A stretch of 48,538 bases of DNA. It comes from an uncultured Bacteroidales bacterium. Its GTDB lineage: Bacteria > Bacteroidota > Bacteroidia > Bacteroidales > UBA932. The stretch spans positions 1-48,538 of the forward strand of contig CAMHKQ010000017.1 of assembly GCA_946185745.1 (NCBI GenBank). The letters run 5' to 3'. A program made the translations under genes and the position numbers. How positions within the stretch are numbered: position 1 is the first letter of the stretch; the number at the start of each line of letters is the position of its first letter. Of this stretch, positions 28,793 through 37,678 are shown one piece after another. Below the pieces are notes generated by a model. The model was given only the letters and a program-made list of their open reading frames with translations. It ran no database searches and was not told where the DNA came from.

Positions 28793-30942
28793 ATGTCAGT
28801 CCTTACTATCTCGGTGATGCCGTCTATCTTGCGGAGCGCGGAAATCATGGATTCGAGGCCCTTCTTGTCCCGGACCAGCAGCTGTATGTACCCTTCGAAA
28901 ACGCCGTCCTGGCCGCCCAGGTGAATCTCCTGGATGTTCAGGCCCATGTTCAGGGAGATTGTCTGCGTGATGGTGTTCAGCAGCCCCACGCGGTCTATTC
29001 CCCTTATGGAGACCCGGACCGGGAACTCCCTTTCGGTGATTATCATGTCGGGTACGGCCACCAGGCGGTTGCCGTGCTTGCTGGCCAGGTTTTCGGCCAC
29101 CGGACAGGATTTTTTGTGAGCAATAATTATACCGTCATCCCCGAGGAAACCGATCATGGGCTCGCCGGGAATGGGCTTGCAACAATCGGCGAGGACGTAC
29201 TTGCCGTTCTGCATGGTGTTTATGTCCATGCTCTTGAGTACGTTGCCGAAGTCCTTCTGGTCTATTATCCCCAGGCCTATGCGGAAAAACAGCTCCGTCT
29301 GGTCGTTGAGCTGCGCGTAATCCAGGAACTTGCGGAGGATGTCGTAACCGGGGGAGATTCCCGCCGCGTTCAGAAGGCTGTTGTAGATGTTCCCGCCACG
29401 CTTTACTATGTTGTCCCTGTCGCTCCTGAAATAGTCCATGACGACGTTGCGGGCATGCCGGGTCTGAAGGAAATGCAGCCATTCTATCTTCGGGCGGCCG
29501 CTCTCGGCGGTGATTATCTCCACCTGGTCGCCGGTCCTGAGCACGTGCGAAAGCGGTACCAGCTTCATGTTGACCTTGGCGGCGATGGCGCTGTTGCCGA
29601 TGTGGGTGTGGATAAGGTAGGCGAAGTCGAGTGCGGTGGCTCCGGCCTGAATGCTCTTCTGCTGGCCTTTCGGCGTGAAAACCACGATGTCGGTGGTCAC
29701 CAGGTCTTTATGGATGATATCCAGGAGTTCCATGGTGTTGGCGTCCTTGCTCTGCAGGATTTCCTGCACCTTGGCGAGCCAGCTGTCCATGGCGGAATCG
29801 TTCTCGGAGATGTATCCGTTGTTCTTGTACGCCCAGTGCGCGGCGATACCTCGTTCGGCGATGTCGTTCATGCGCCTGGAGCGTATCTGCACTTCCACCC
29901 AGAAGCCTGAATGGCTCATGAGGGTGCAGTGCAGGGCTTCATAGCCGTTGCTTTTGGGCGAGGATATCCAGTCGCGGTAGCGGTCCTGCCGCTGGCCGTA
30001 AAGGCTCCCGAGGATGGAGTAAATGTTGAAGGCCAGTGCACGTTCCTTGTCGAGGGAAACGTTTCCGGATTCATAGATGATGCGGACTGCGTACAGGTCG
30101 TAAATCTCTTCGAAGGGTATCTTCTTGGTGCGCATCTTGAACCAGATGGAGTAGGGCGACTTGATGCGCTTCCTGATTTCGAATTCGAGGTCGGCCCGTT
30201 TCAGGGCTCCCTCGATGGGAGCGATGAAACTGTCGATTTCCCTGTCGCGGAGGGCGACGTTCCGGCTGATGCGCTCGGAGATTTCGTTGTATGCGTCGGG
30301 CTCCTTGTACCGCAGCCAGATGTTCTCCATTTCGGTCTTTATTCCGTAAAGGCCAAGCCTGTGGGCCAGGGGAATGAAGATGAACATTGTCTCGGAGAGA
30401 ATCTTGTCACGCTTGTGCTCGGGCATGAATTCGATGGTCCGGCAGTTGTGAAGGCGGTCGGCGAGCTTTATCAGAGCCACCCTCACGTCGTCGTTGAGGG
30501 TGAGCAGTATGCGCTTGAGATTCTCGGCCTGGTTGCTTTCGACATCCGCACCGCCCTGACGGTCCTGGTTGTCGAGTACGGTCTTGATCTTGGTAAGCCC
30601 GTCCACCAGGGTGGCGATTTTGTCTCCGAACTGCGCCCTGAGGTCTTCCACGGTATACGCCGTGTCTTCCACGACATCGTGCAGGAGGGCTGCGGAGATG
30701 CTTTTGTAACCGAGCCCTATTTCGCCTATCACGATCTGCGCGACCTCTATCGGATGGATGATGTATGGCTCCCCGGAACGGCGGCGGACGTGCCTGTGGG
30801 CGCGGTTGGCGAAATCGAACGCCTTCCAGACCACCTCAAGTTCCTCTTCAGAGTGGCAGCGGCCTCGGGCCATCTCCTCAAGCGCAAGCCATTTCTTCCG
30901 GATGAGGGCGTAATCTTTTATGGAGAACTTCGAGAAACTCAT
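28789..30942 (-). CDS. rel: Bifunctional (p)ppGpp synthetase/hydrolase, RelA/SpoT family
   Basis: 717 residues from the ATG at 30942, which overlaps the yihY stop by ATGA; a GTG 15 nt upstream is the alternative. The HD hydrolase domain is intact (H88-D89 in LLHDVVED, D162 in ADRLHNCRT). The synthetase domain has PYSIWFKM, YDLYAVRI, SPKSNGYEALH and VEVQIR. TGS and C-terminal ACT domains follow. The protein should both make and degrade the alarmone. It sits mid-operon between YihY and the Ig-like lipoprotein with overlaps on both sides. Confidence 0.94.
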   Translation of the reverse strand: MSFSKFSIKDYALIRKKWLALEEMARGRCHSEEELEVVWKAFDFANRAHRHVRRRSGEPYIIHPIEVAQIVIGEIGLGYKSISAALLHDVVEDTAYTVEDLRAQFGDKIATLVDGLTKIKTVLDNQDRQGGADVESNQAENLKRILLTLNDDVRVALIKLADRLHNCRTIEFMPEHKRDKILSETMFIFIPLAHRLGLYGIKTEMENIWLRYKEPDAYNEISERISRNVALRDREIDSFIAPIEGALKRADLEFEIRKRIKSPYSIWFKMRTKKIPFEEIYDLYAVRIIYESGNVSLDKERALAFNIYSILGSLYGQRQDRYRDWISSPKSNGYEALHCTLMSHSGFWVEVQIRSRRMNDIAERGIAAHWAYKNNGYISENDSAMDSWLAKVQEILQSKDANTMELLDIIHKDLVTTDIVVFTPKGQQKSIQAGATALDFAYLIHTHIGNSAIAAKVNMKLVPLSHVLRTGDQVEIITAESGRPKIEWLHFLQTRHARNVVMDYFRSDRDNIVKRGGNIYNSLLNAAGISPGYDILRKFLDYAQLNDQTELFFRIGLGIIDQKDFGNVLKSMDINTMQNGKYVLADCCKPIPGEPMIGFLGDDGIIIAHKKSCPVAENLASKHGNRLVAVPDMIITEREFPVRVSIRGIDRVGLLNTITQTISLNMGLNIQEIHLGGQDGVFEGYIQLLVRDKKGLESMISALRKIDGITEIVRTDI

Positions 30943-31880
30943 TTGTCGGATTCCCACTCGGGGATGTGATAATCGTCAATATTCTGGTAGCCGTAGGTAA
31001 GCTCGGCGCCGTACATTATTATCTGCCAGCTGATATTCAGCCAGATGAGGAACAGGGGAATGGCGGCCAGCACTCCGTACACGGCGTTTAGCCCGCCTAC
31101 GAAGGTCTGGGTTTCGAGGTAGAGGTACTGGAACAGCACGAATACCGCGGCATCGAAGATGGCGGCCTTCAGGGCGTATTTGTAGCGAACCTTTGCCGCC
31201 GGGATATACTTGAACATGGCGGACAGGGTGAACACCGTGATGACATAGAAGACCAGCCAGCCCAGCACATGTCCGATTACGCGCCACTCGGTGGTGTCGA
31301 GGCCTATGAGCTTGGTGGCGTTGGTGGCATAGACCAGGCCGTAGCTGAAAATGATGATGATGAACGGCATCAGGAACATCAGGCCGATGTAGAAGCCGAA
31401 GCGGGCGAGGATGTTGCGGGGTATCTTCCGTATGCCCCAGACATTGTTGAAAACCCTCTCGGTCTGGAACATGAGCCAGAGGACGGTCCAGAGCAGGACT
31501 ATGGCTGATACGACACCCACCGTGCCGGACTGGGCGACGTCGATGATGTTGTTCGCCTTCTCCACAAGGATGTCGGTGAAGGTGACGCTGGACGGAAGGA
31601 CGTGGTAGAGGAAGTCGGTAACCGTCTGGGAAAGCCCAAGGCCGCCGGAAATCGCAAACAGGAATGCCAGCATCGGCACGATGGCCAGGGTTACGAAATA
31701 GCTCAGCGCCACGCACTGGAAACCGATGTGGTTGGCCTGGAAGGTGTCCCAGGTGATGCGTACAAGCTTGATGAAACGCACCACGCGTCTCCTGGCCTTT
31801 GAGAGCGGGCTGGTCTCGAGCGTCCACAGCTTGTCGGTGAACAGGTCCCTGAACTTGAAATCCTGTGCTTGTTTTTTCAT
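30939..31880 (-). CDS. YihY/UPF0761 (BrkB) family membrane protein
   Basis: 313 residues, about six membrane helices between residues 50 and 295. Family motifs include LSYFVTLAIVPMLAF near the first helix and the NVWGIRK and AVYGVLAAIPLFLIWL regions. Once mis-annotated as ribonuclease BN; the real role is unsettled, with transport suggested. It starts 3 nt after ligA and overlaps rel by 4 nt. Confidence 0.88.
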   Translation of the reverse strand: MKKQAQDFKFRDLFTDKLWTLETSPLSKARRRVVRFIKLVRITWDTFQANHIGFQCVALSYFVTLAIVPMLAFLFAISGGLGLSQTVTDFLYHVLPSSVTFTDILVEKANNIIDVAQSGTVGVVSAIVLLWTVLWLMFQTERVFNNVWGIRKIPRNILARFGFYIGLMFLMPFIIIIFSYGLVYATNATKLIGLDTTEWRVIGHVLGWLVFYVITVFTLSAMFKYIPAAKVRYKYALKAAIFDAAVFVLFQYLYLETQTFVGGLNAVYGVLAAIPLFLIWLNISWQIIMYGAELTYGYQNIDDYHIPEWESDK

Positions 31881-31883
31881 CGT

Positions 31884-33929
31884 CTAAAACAGTGTGGGTT
31901 CTTCGTCAAAGGGAACAGATTTCAGCGTATCCGGGGGCAGGAGGGCCATGAAGGCCTTTTCGTCGAGGACGGGGACGCCCAGTTCGGAACATTTCCTAAG
32001 TTTTTCCGGACCGGGATTCTCCCCGGCCAGGAGGAAGGTGGTCTTGCCGCTGACGCTGCCGGAATTCTTGCCGCCGTGGCGGCTGATGAGCGCCTTCATG
32101 TCGTCGCGGGAGATGCTGAAGGTGCCCGAGATTACTATGGTCTTGCCGGCGAGGGCTTCGGAAAGGGATTCGTCCTCCCTTTCTACGGAGAACTGGAGCC
32201 CGTGTGAACGGAGACGCCGGATTTCGACGAGATGGCGTTCGTCGCTGAAATACTTCGTCACGCTGTCGGCGATGACTTCGCCCACGTCGGGAACTTCAAG
32301 CAGTTGTTCGCGGGTGGCGAAGGCAAGGGCGTCCATGCTGCCGAAATGCCGCGCAATCGCCCTGGCCGTGGTTTCGCCCACGAACCTTATGCCCAGGGCG
32401 AAGAGCACCCGCTCGAATGGAACGTCCCTGGAGGCGTCGAGGCTCGCCCTGAAGCGCCTGGCGCTCTTCTCTTTCCAGCCGTCAAGAGTGAGGAGCTCCT
32501 GCAGGGAAAGGTCGTAGAGGTCGGCGGGAGTCCTGGCAAGACCCAGGTCGAATAACTGGTCGACCGTAGCCTCGCCCGCAAGTACGTTCATGGCCCTGCG
32601 GCTCATAAAATGAAGCAGTTCGCCCTTTATCTGCATGGGGCAGCCGTCGGAATTCGGGCAGAACCACTTTGCTTCGTCCTCCTCGCGTACGAGGGGTGTG
32701 CCGCAGTCGGGACAGGCGACGGGGAATTCGGGCCTGCGCGCGCCGGGCTTCCGCCTGGAAGGCTCCACGGCGGTGATCTTGGGGATGATTTCGCCGCCTT
32801 TCTCCACATACACCCAGTCCCCTTCGTGGATGTCGAGGGCTTCCATCTGGCCGGCGTTGACGAGGGTGGCTCGCTTCACCACGGTGCCGCTGAGCTGGAC
32901 CGGCTCGAGATTGGCCACCGGAGTGATTGCGCCGGTGCGGCCCACCTGATAGTCTATGGAAAGGATGGGAGTGAGGGCCTGCTCGGCCTTGAACTTGTAT
33001 GCCACGGCCCAGCGGGGCACCTTGGCCGTATAGCCCAGGGTGCGCTGTGCCGCCATTTCATTTATTTTGATTACTATGCCGTCGGTGGCGAAGGGAAGGA
33101 ATTTACGGTTCACGTCCCAGTGGTCGATGTACTCCCTGATGCCGCCAATGTCGTGCACGAGCCGCCTTTCGCCGGAAACGGGAAGGCCCCATGACGCGGC
33201 GGCCTTCAGGGCTTCGTCGTGGCTTTCGAAATCCAGGCCGCTCTGGGCCGGGATATGATACAGGGTGCACATCAGTCCGCGACGGGCGACTTCAGCGCTG
33301 TCGAGGAGCTTGAGGGAGCCGGATGCGGCGTTGCGTGGATTGGCGAAGGGCGGCTCCTCGTTCGCGGCCCTTTCTTCGTTGAGGGCGTCGAAGGCCGAAT
33401 AGGGCATGAGCACCTCGCCGCGGATTTCGAAATCGGGAGGATAGTCGCCGTGAAGCCGCTGCGGGATATTCGCGATGCAGCGGGCGTTTTCGGTGACATC
33501 GTCGCCCTTGATTCCGTCGCCGCGGGTGAGCGCCCTGTAGAGGGTGCCGTTGCGATAGGTCAGGCAGATGGCCGTGCCGTCGAATTTGAGCTCGCAGCAG
33601 TACGAAAAACCGTTCTCGAGGGTTTTCTCAGCCCGCGCGGCGAATTCTTCCACTTCCGAAATGGAATAGGTGTTGGCAAGGGAAAGCATGGGGTAGCGGT
33701 GGGGGCGCTGGACGAAGCCTTTCTGGAGGTCGCTGCCCACCCGCTGGGTGGGGGAGTCGGCAGTCCTGAATTCGGGCCATTCGGCCTCGAGGTCTTCCAG
33801 TTCATGCATCAGGATGTCGAACTCGTAGTCCGACATGGTCGGCGCGTTGTCCACGTAATAGCGGCGGCTGTTCTCGGTGAGAATGCCGCGAAGTTCCTGA
33901 ATTCTGGCCTGTGCCGCCTGCTTTTCCAT
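31884..33929 (-). CDS. ligA: NAD-dependent DNA ligase
   Basis: 681 residues from the ATG at 33929; an in-frame GTG/ATG further up lies across the promoter. The adenylation domain has catalytic Lys115 in KFDG. The OB fold, a Cys4 zinc finger (CPDCGTPL...CPNSDGCP), helix-hairpin-helix region and a C-terminal BRCT domain (about 600-665) follow. It seals nicks in replication and repair. It leads the six-gene reverse-strand run; its -7 element ends 8 nt before the start. Confidence 0.95.
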   Translation of the reverse strand: MEKQAAQARIQELRGILTENSRRYYVDNAPTMSDYEFDILMHELEDLEAEWPEFRTADSPTQRVGSDLQKGFVQRPHRYPMLSLANTYSISEVEEFAARAEKTLENGFSYCCELKFDGTAICLTYRNGTLYRALTRGDGIKGDDVTENARCIANIPQRLHGDYPPDFEIRGEVLMPYSAFDALNEERAANEEPPFANPRNAASGSLKLLDSAEVARRGLMCTLYHIPAQSGLDFESHDEALKAAASWGLPVSGERRLVHDIGGIREYIDHWDVNRKFLPFATDGIVIKINEMAAQRTLGYTAKVPRWAVAYKFKAEQALTPILSIDYQVGRTGAITPVANLEPVQLSGTVVKRATLVNAGQMEALDIHEGDWVYVEKGGEIIPKITAVEPSRRKPGARRPEFPVACPDCGTPLVREEDEAKWFCPNSDGCPMQIKGELLHFMSRRAMNVLAGEATVDQLFDLGLARTPADLYDLSLQELLTLDGWKEKSARRFRASLDASRDVPFERVLFALGIRFVGETTARAIARHFGSMDALAFATREQLLEVPDVGEVIADSVTKYFSDERHLVEIRRLRSHGLQFSVEREDESLSEALAGKTIVISGTFSISRDDMKALISRHGGKNSGSVSGKTTFLLAGENPGPEKLRKCSELGVPVLDEKAFMALLPPDTLKSVPFDEEPTLF

Positions 33930-33937
33930 AAAACTTA

Positions 33938-33945
33938 CAAATATA
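33938..33945 (-). promoter_or_regulatory. ligA: -7 element 8 nt before ligA
   Basis: Reverse-strand TATATTTG, exact TAnnTTTG match. Only 8 nt (TAAGTTTT) separate it from the ATG, so the mRNA should be leaderless or nearly so. Confidence 0.65.
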
Positions 33946-34003
33946 ATATAAAATATCGGTGATTCCGCATTCCTCATTTTTCACGGGCAAAACTTGAATA
34001 CCG

Positions 34004-34036
34004 TTTGTGAATTTCCAAATATATTTGGTATATTTG
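34004..34036 (+). promoter_or_regulatory. pfp: Complete Bacteroidota-type promoter for pfp
   Basis: TTTG at 34004-34007 and TATATTTG at 34029-34036, 21 nt apart, match the -33/-7 pair of the Bacteroidota primary sigma factor. The start codon lies 27 nt downstream. Confidence 0.7.
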
Positions 34037-34063
34037 TGAGATTTAATTAATTGAATACAGATT

Positions 34064-35296
34064 ATGAAAGACTCTATTCTCATATTGTGCGGCGGCGGTC
34101 CCGCCCCGGGTATGAATGCTGTGGTGTTCACCATTGCAAAGACGTTCATGTTCAGAGGTTTCCGCGTAATGGGCCTGCACGGCGGTTACAGCGGTCTGTT
34201 CTCCAAGGATCCGCAGTTTGAAGACCTCGACTTCCGTCATGCGGACGCCTATTTCAACAGGGGAGGCAGCTATCTGGCCATGAGCCGTTTTAAACCCAGC
34301 CAGGAAGACTTTGACAAGAATTTCAACCTGGGCCTGTTCACCGACAACAACATCAAGCTTCTGGTTACCGTCGGCGGCGACGATACCGCATCCACCGCCA
34401 ACCGCATAGCGAAGTTCCTCAGGGAGAAGAACTACCCCATCGCGAACATCCACGTCCCCAAAACCATCGACAACGACCTTCCGCTGCCCGGCAACGCCCC
34501 CACGTTCGGTTTCAACTCCGCCCGTGACGAAGGCGCCCACATCGCCCGTACCATCTACGAGGATGCACGTACCGCCAGCAGCTGGATGCTCGTCAGCGCC
34601 ATGGGCCGCAGCGCCGGCCACCTCGCACTGGGAATAGGCGAGGCCACCCACAGCCCCATGACAATCATCCCCGAGATGTTCGACCGCACCAAGATCACTC
34701 TCGACAAGATCATCAGGCTCACCATCTCGTCCATCATCAAGCGTAAGACCCTCGGCATCCCGTACGGAACCGTAATCATCGCAGAAGGCGTCTTCCACGA
34801 CCTCGACCCCGAGGAAATCAAGGCCACCGGAGTCAGCATGACCTACGACGAGCACGGCCATCCCGAACTCGGCAAGATCAGCAAGGCCGTCCTCTTCAAC
34901 GACATCCTCACTCCCGAGCTGCGCAAGATAGGCCTCTCCGTCAAGATGCGTCCGGTCGAAATCGGCTACGACGTCCGCTGCGTGGATCCCGTCGCCTACG
35001 ACCTCAGCTACTGCACCGAGCTTGCAATGGGTGTCTACGACCTCTACTCCAAGGGTGAGACCGGCTGCATGGTTTACATCGATCCTCTCGGCGATTCGCA
35101 TCCCCTGTACCTCAAAGACCTGCAAAACGCCGACGGCAAGATTCCTCCGCGCCGCGTGAACATCATGGGCGGTGTAGCTCAGAACTACTACAGGTACATC
35201 TGCCATTTCATCACGCCCGATTCATACGAGGCTGCAAAGAAGTATGTCCCCAACCCGGAGGAATACGACTTCAGGAAGATACTCAACTGGGAATAA
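34064..35296 (+). CDS. pfp: Pyrophosphate-dependent 6-phosphofructokinase
   Basis: 410 residues. The motif GGDD (104-107) has Asp where ATP-dependent enzymes have Gly, and PKTIDND (132-138) has Lys in place of Gly; both are the accepted signature of pyrophosphate use. It catalyses reversible phosphorylation of fructose 6-phosphate, saving ATP in glycolysis. The longer class II-like form fits Bacteroidota. It is followed after 26 nt by the YegP-like gene and is divergent from ligA. Confidence 0.9.
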   Translation: MKDSILILCGGGPAPGMNAVVFTIAKTFMFRGFRVMGLHGGYSGLFSKDPQFEDLDFRHADAYFNRGGSYLAMSRFKPSQEDFDKNFNLGLFTDNNIKLLVTVGGDDTASTANRIAKFLREKNYPIANIHVPKTIDNDLPLPGNAPTFGFNSARDEGAHIARTIYEDARTASSWMLVSAMGRSAGHLALGIGEATHSPMTIIPEMFDRTKITLDKIIRLTISSIIKRKTLGIPYGTVIIAEGVFHDLDPEEIKATGVSMTYDEHGHPELGKISKAVLFNDILTPELRKIGLSVKMRPVEIGYDVRCVDPVAYDLSYCTELAMGVYDLYSKGETGCMVYIDPLGDSHPLYLKDLQNADGKIPPRRVNIMGGVAQNYYRYICHFITPDSYEAAKKYVPNPEEYDFRKILNWE

Positions 35297-35322
35297 CCAT
35301 CTCTCTTTAAATAACTTACAAA

Positions 35323-35655
35323 ATGGGAAAATTCATCATCAAAACGAGGAAGGACGGACAGTTCCAGTTCAACCTCAAGGCCGTTAACGGCCAGGTCATC
35401 CTCACCAGCGAAGCCTACAAGGCCAAGGATTCCTGCCTCGCAGGCGTAGAGTCCGTAAAGAAGAATGCTGCAGAGGACAAGCGTTTCGAGGTTCTTACCG
35501 CAAAGAACGGCAAGCCTTACTTCAACCTCAAGGCCGCCAACGGCCAGGTAATCGGCTCTAGCCAGATGTATGCCTCCATGGCTACCCTCAAGAACGGCAT
35601 CGCTTCCGTGAAGAACAACGCCCCGCAGGCCGAGATTATCGACGAAACCGAATAA
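35323..35655 (+). CDS. YegP family protein, two tandem DUF1508 repeats
   Basis: 110 residues, cytoplasmic. Two DUF1508 units are visible: FIIKTRKDGQFQFNLKA...NGQVILTS and FEVLTAKNGKPYFNLKA...NGQVIGSS, each followed by a helix with SVKKNA or SVKNNA. The family is small, common and uncharacterised. It is probably co-transcribed with pfp. The stop overlaps the convergent GH13 gene by 20 nt; a hairpin terminator begins 37 nt downstream. Confidence 0.92.
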   Translation: MGKFIIKTRKDGQFQFNLKAVNGQVILTSEAYKAKDSCLAGVESVKKNAAEDKRFEVLTAKNGKPYFNLKAANGQVIGSSQMYASMATLKNGIASVKNNAPQAEIIDETE

Positions 35656-36934
35656 TCGACGCGTCAAAGGCCTCCGCGGCCACTTTTACATTGCCATCCT
35701 GCATCGCTGCGGGGTGGCATTTCCGTTTTACCTCGTCGGGCAGGAATATCTCCGCCTCGGCTTTCTCATGCGAGAAATTGCAGAAGACCAGCCAGGCCTC
35801 GGCGGCGCTGTAACGCAGGAATGCGAAATGCCTGTCGGGGTTGAAGCCGGGCGAATCCCCGTTGCAGTAGCACAGGTCCCATACCTCGAGGCCGTGCATG
35901 GGCGCGACATGGCCGAGGATGTCCCGGTAGCGCGCAAGAATGCGGTTCTCCTTCTGCGGCAGGCGGGCTTTCTTCCCGCTCAGCTTCGCCCAAAGGTCGG
36001 AGAGCGTGCGCACCTTTACGAAATCGAAGATGCTCGTGCGCCCCTCGGCGCCTTCGGCGGCATCTTCGCCAAGTTCTTCGCCGGCGTAAAGCATGAACGA
36101 GGCCTCGTTGTAAAGGGCTGCGAATGCGAGGGCGGCATAGCCGCGTTCGGGCGCGGAAGCGAACCAGGGGCTGGCCAGGCGCTGTTCGTCGTGGTTCTCG
36201 AGGAAATTCAGCATGTTCGGCTGAAGGTCCGACAGCCGCTGCCAGTTGCGGGTAAGGGCGCGGGCGCTCTCACGGCCGGCCATAATAGCCCTCACGCTGT
36301 CGTAAAAGCCTGATTTGTCGTAGAGGAGGTCGAACCCCAGCTCTCGGATGTAACGCCTGTAATTCCCAAGTTCGTATGCTTCGCCTATGAAGATAAAATG
36401 CGGATATCGCGCCTTAACTTTGGATATAAGCCACTTCAGGAACTCGGGCGGCACCAGCTCCACCATGTCGCAGCGGAAGCCGTCAATGCCCTTTTCCGCC
36501 CAGAACAGGGCGATTTCCAGCATGGCCTCCCAGGTGCCGGGAGCGGAATAGTCTATCTTGCGGGTGTCCTCCCAGTCGTAGTCGTACCAGCCGTAAGTGG
36601 GAACGTCTTTGCAGAGGGCCCCGACATGGTTCGGGACATAGTCGGCAATGACCTTGAGACCGGCCTTGTGCGTACGGGACACAAGGGACTTGAACTCCTG
36701 CATGCGCCTGCGCGGATTCTCGGCCATATACGGGTTCACGTCATGGCAGTCGGCTATGGAGTAGGGGGAGCCTGCCGTTCCTTTGACGAACGGCTCTCCC
36801 ATGGAATGGCGCATGAGCCCGGTATACCATACGGCATCGACTCCGAGGCTTTTCAGATACTCGAAGGACGGGGCCTGCCAGTCGTTGAACTTGCCGTTTC
36901 CCCACAGACGGGGCAAAACCTGATAGATGACCAT
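35636..36934 (-). CDS. GH13 family alpha-amylase-like glycoside hydrolase, cytoplasmic
   Basis: 432 residues, no signal peptide, beginning directly with the first barrel strand. Catalytic residues: D156 nucleophile (GFRCDMVE), E185 acid/base (FIGEAYE), D249 (LENHDEQR). Conserved DYVPNHV is also present. It should act on alpha-glucans or oligosaccharides inside the cell; exact specificity is unclear. The start overlaps the stop of the methyltransferase gene by one base (TAATG). The 3' end overlaps yegP by 20 nt and carries its terminator. Confidence 0.87.
   Translation of the reverse strand: MVIYQVLPRLWGNGKFNDWQAPSFEYLKSLGVDAVWYTGLMRHSMGEPFVKGTAGSPYSIADCHDVNPYMAENPRRRMQEFKSLVSRTHKAGLKVIADYVPNHVGALCKDVPTYGWYDYDWEDTRKIDYSAPGTWEAMLEIALFWAEKGIDGFRCDMVELVPPEFLKWLISKVKARYPHFIFIGEAYELGNYRRYIRELGFDLLYDKSGFYDSVRAIMAGRESARALTRNWQRLSDLQPNMLNFLENHDEQRLASPWFASAPERGYAALAFAALYNEASFMLYAGEELGEDAAEGAEGRTSIFDFVKVRTLSDLWAKLSGKKARLPQKENRILARYRDILGHVAPMHGLEVWDLCYCNGDSPGFNPDRHFAFLRYSAAEAWLVFCNFSHEKAEAEIFLPDEVKRKCHPAAMQDGNVKVAAEAFDASIIRFRR
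35692..35719 (+). terminator. Terminator hairpin of pfp-yegP, inside the GH13 gene
   Basis: A 12-bp stem (arms 35692-35703 and 35708-35719) closed by the tetraloop TCGC, followed by TTTCCGTTTT. Two positions pair only as G-U in the forward RNA and would be A-C mismatches in the reverse RNA, so the fold is strand-specific for the yegP direction. It lies wholly inside the GH13 coding sequence. Confidence 0.72.
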
Positions 36935-37635
36935 TATCTTCTCTTGAATTCTGACAGTGTTATGGCGGTGGCCACGGCCACGTTGAGCGATTCGGCGGTA
37001 GGCCCGGCGGCGAAGGAGGGAATGGTAAGGCGCATGGTAATTTCCCTTTCCACTTCCGGGGAGATGCCGTCAGCCTCGTTGCCCATGACTATAAGTCCCT
37101 CATTCGAAAGGGCGGTGGAGTATATGTCCTGCCCGTCGAGGAAGGTTCCGAACACGGGAAGGGAAGCTGCAGTGAAACTTCTGCACAGGTCAGGCAAGTT
37201 GCAGTATATCAGTCTTTTCCGGAAGATTGCCCCCATTGACGCCTGGATTACTTTGGGATTGTATGCCTCCACGGTGTCGGGCGATGCGTAGATGGAATCC
37301 ACCCCGAACCAGTCGGACAGGCGGAGTATGGTGCCCAGGTTGCCCGGATCCCTGATGGAGTCGAGGGCGAGGCAGAGGCCTTCCGGTTTTCCGGGTACGG
37401 CGGGAGCGGGCATGCGGACCACGGCGAGCGAGGGAGGGGGAGTGCTGAGGGAACTGATGCGGGACATGACCGCCTCGCCGACGTCTTCCTTCCTGACCAC
37501 CCGGACCACTTCCATTCCGGAAGACAGCGCTTCGGCGACCATCTTGTCGCCTTCCACCACGAAAAGACCCAGGGCGTCGCGGAATTTCTTTTCGCGCAGG
37601 CTCCGGATCCGCTTGATTTCCATATTGCTCAACAT
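36934..37635 (-). CDS. TrmH/SpoU family RNA 2'-O-ribose methyltransferase
   Basis: 233 residues from the ATG at 37635, or 229 from an ATG at 37623. An N-terminal substrate-binding L30e-like domain (about 5-75) precedes the SPOUT knot with motif 1 IRDPGNLGTILR, motif 2 VMGNEADGIS, and motif 3 ESLNVAVATAI. It probably methylates a ribose in 23S rRNA or tRNA. If transcription starts where the -7 element predicts, the first ATG would be leaderless and the second would have a short leader. Confidence 0.88.
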   Translation of the reverse strand: MLSNMEIKRIRSLREKKFRDALGLFVVEGDKMVAEALSSGMEVVRVVRKEDVGEAVMSRISSLSTPPPSLAVVRMPAPAVPGKPEGLCLALDSIRDPGNLGTILRLSDWFGVDSIYASPDTVEAYNPKVIQASMGAIFRKRLIYCNLPDLCRSFTAASLPVFGTFLDGQDIYSTALSNEGLIVMGNEADGISPEVEREITMRLTIPSFAAGPTAESLNVAVATAITLSEFKRR

Positions 37636-37642
37636 ACAAAGG

Positions 37643-37650
37643 CAAATTTA
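37643..37650 (-). promoter_or_regulatory. -7 element 7 nt before the TrmH-like gene
   Basis: Reverse-strand TAAATTTG, exact TAnnTTTG match. Its upstream spacer contains the opposing tamL -7 element, 12 bp away. Confidence 0.6.
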
Positions 37651-37662
37651 CAGTATTTTTCT

Positions 37663-37670
37663 TAAATTTG
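37663..37670 (+). promoter_or_regulatory. -7 element 8 nt before tamL
   Basis: TAAATTTG, exact TAnnTTTG match, 8 nt before the ATG at 37679. It fixes the tamL start against the long in-frame upstream extension. Confidence 0.62.
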
Positions 37671-37678
37671 CTGAGATT

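Noticed and set aside
37292..37678. 129-codon N-terminal extension of tamL
   Set aside because: It lies antisense to the TrmH-like gene and upstream of an exact promoter element; starting at 37679 gives a proper lipoprotein signal.
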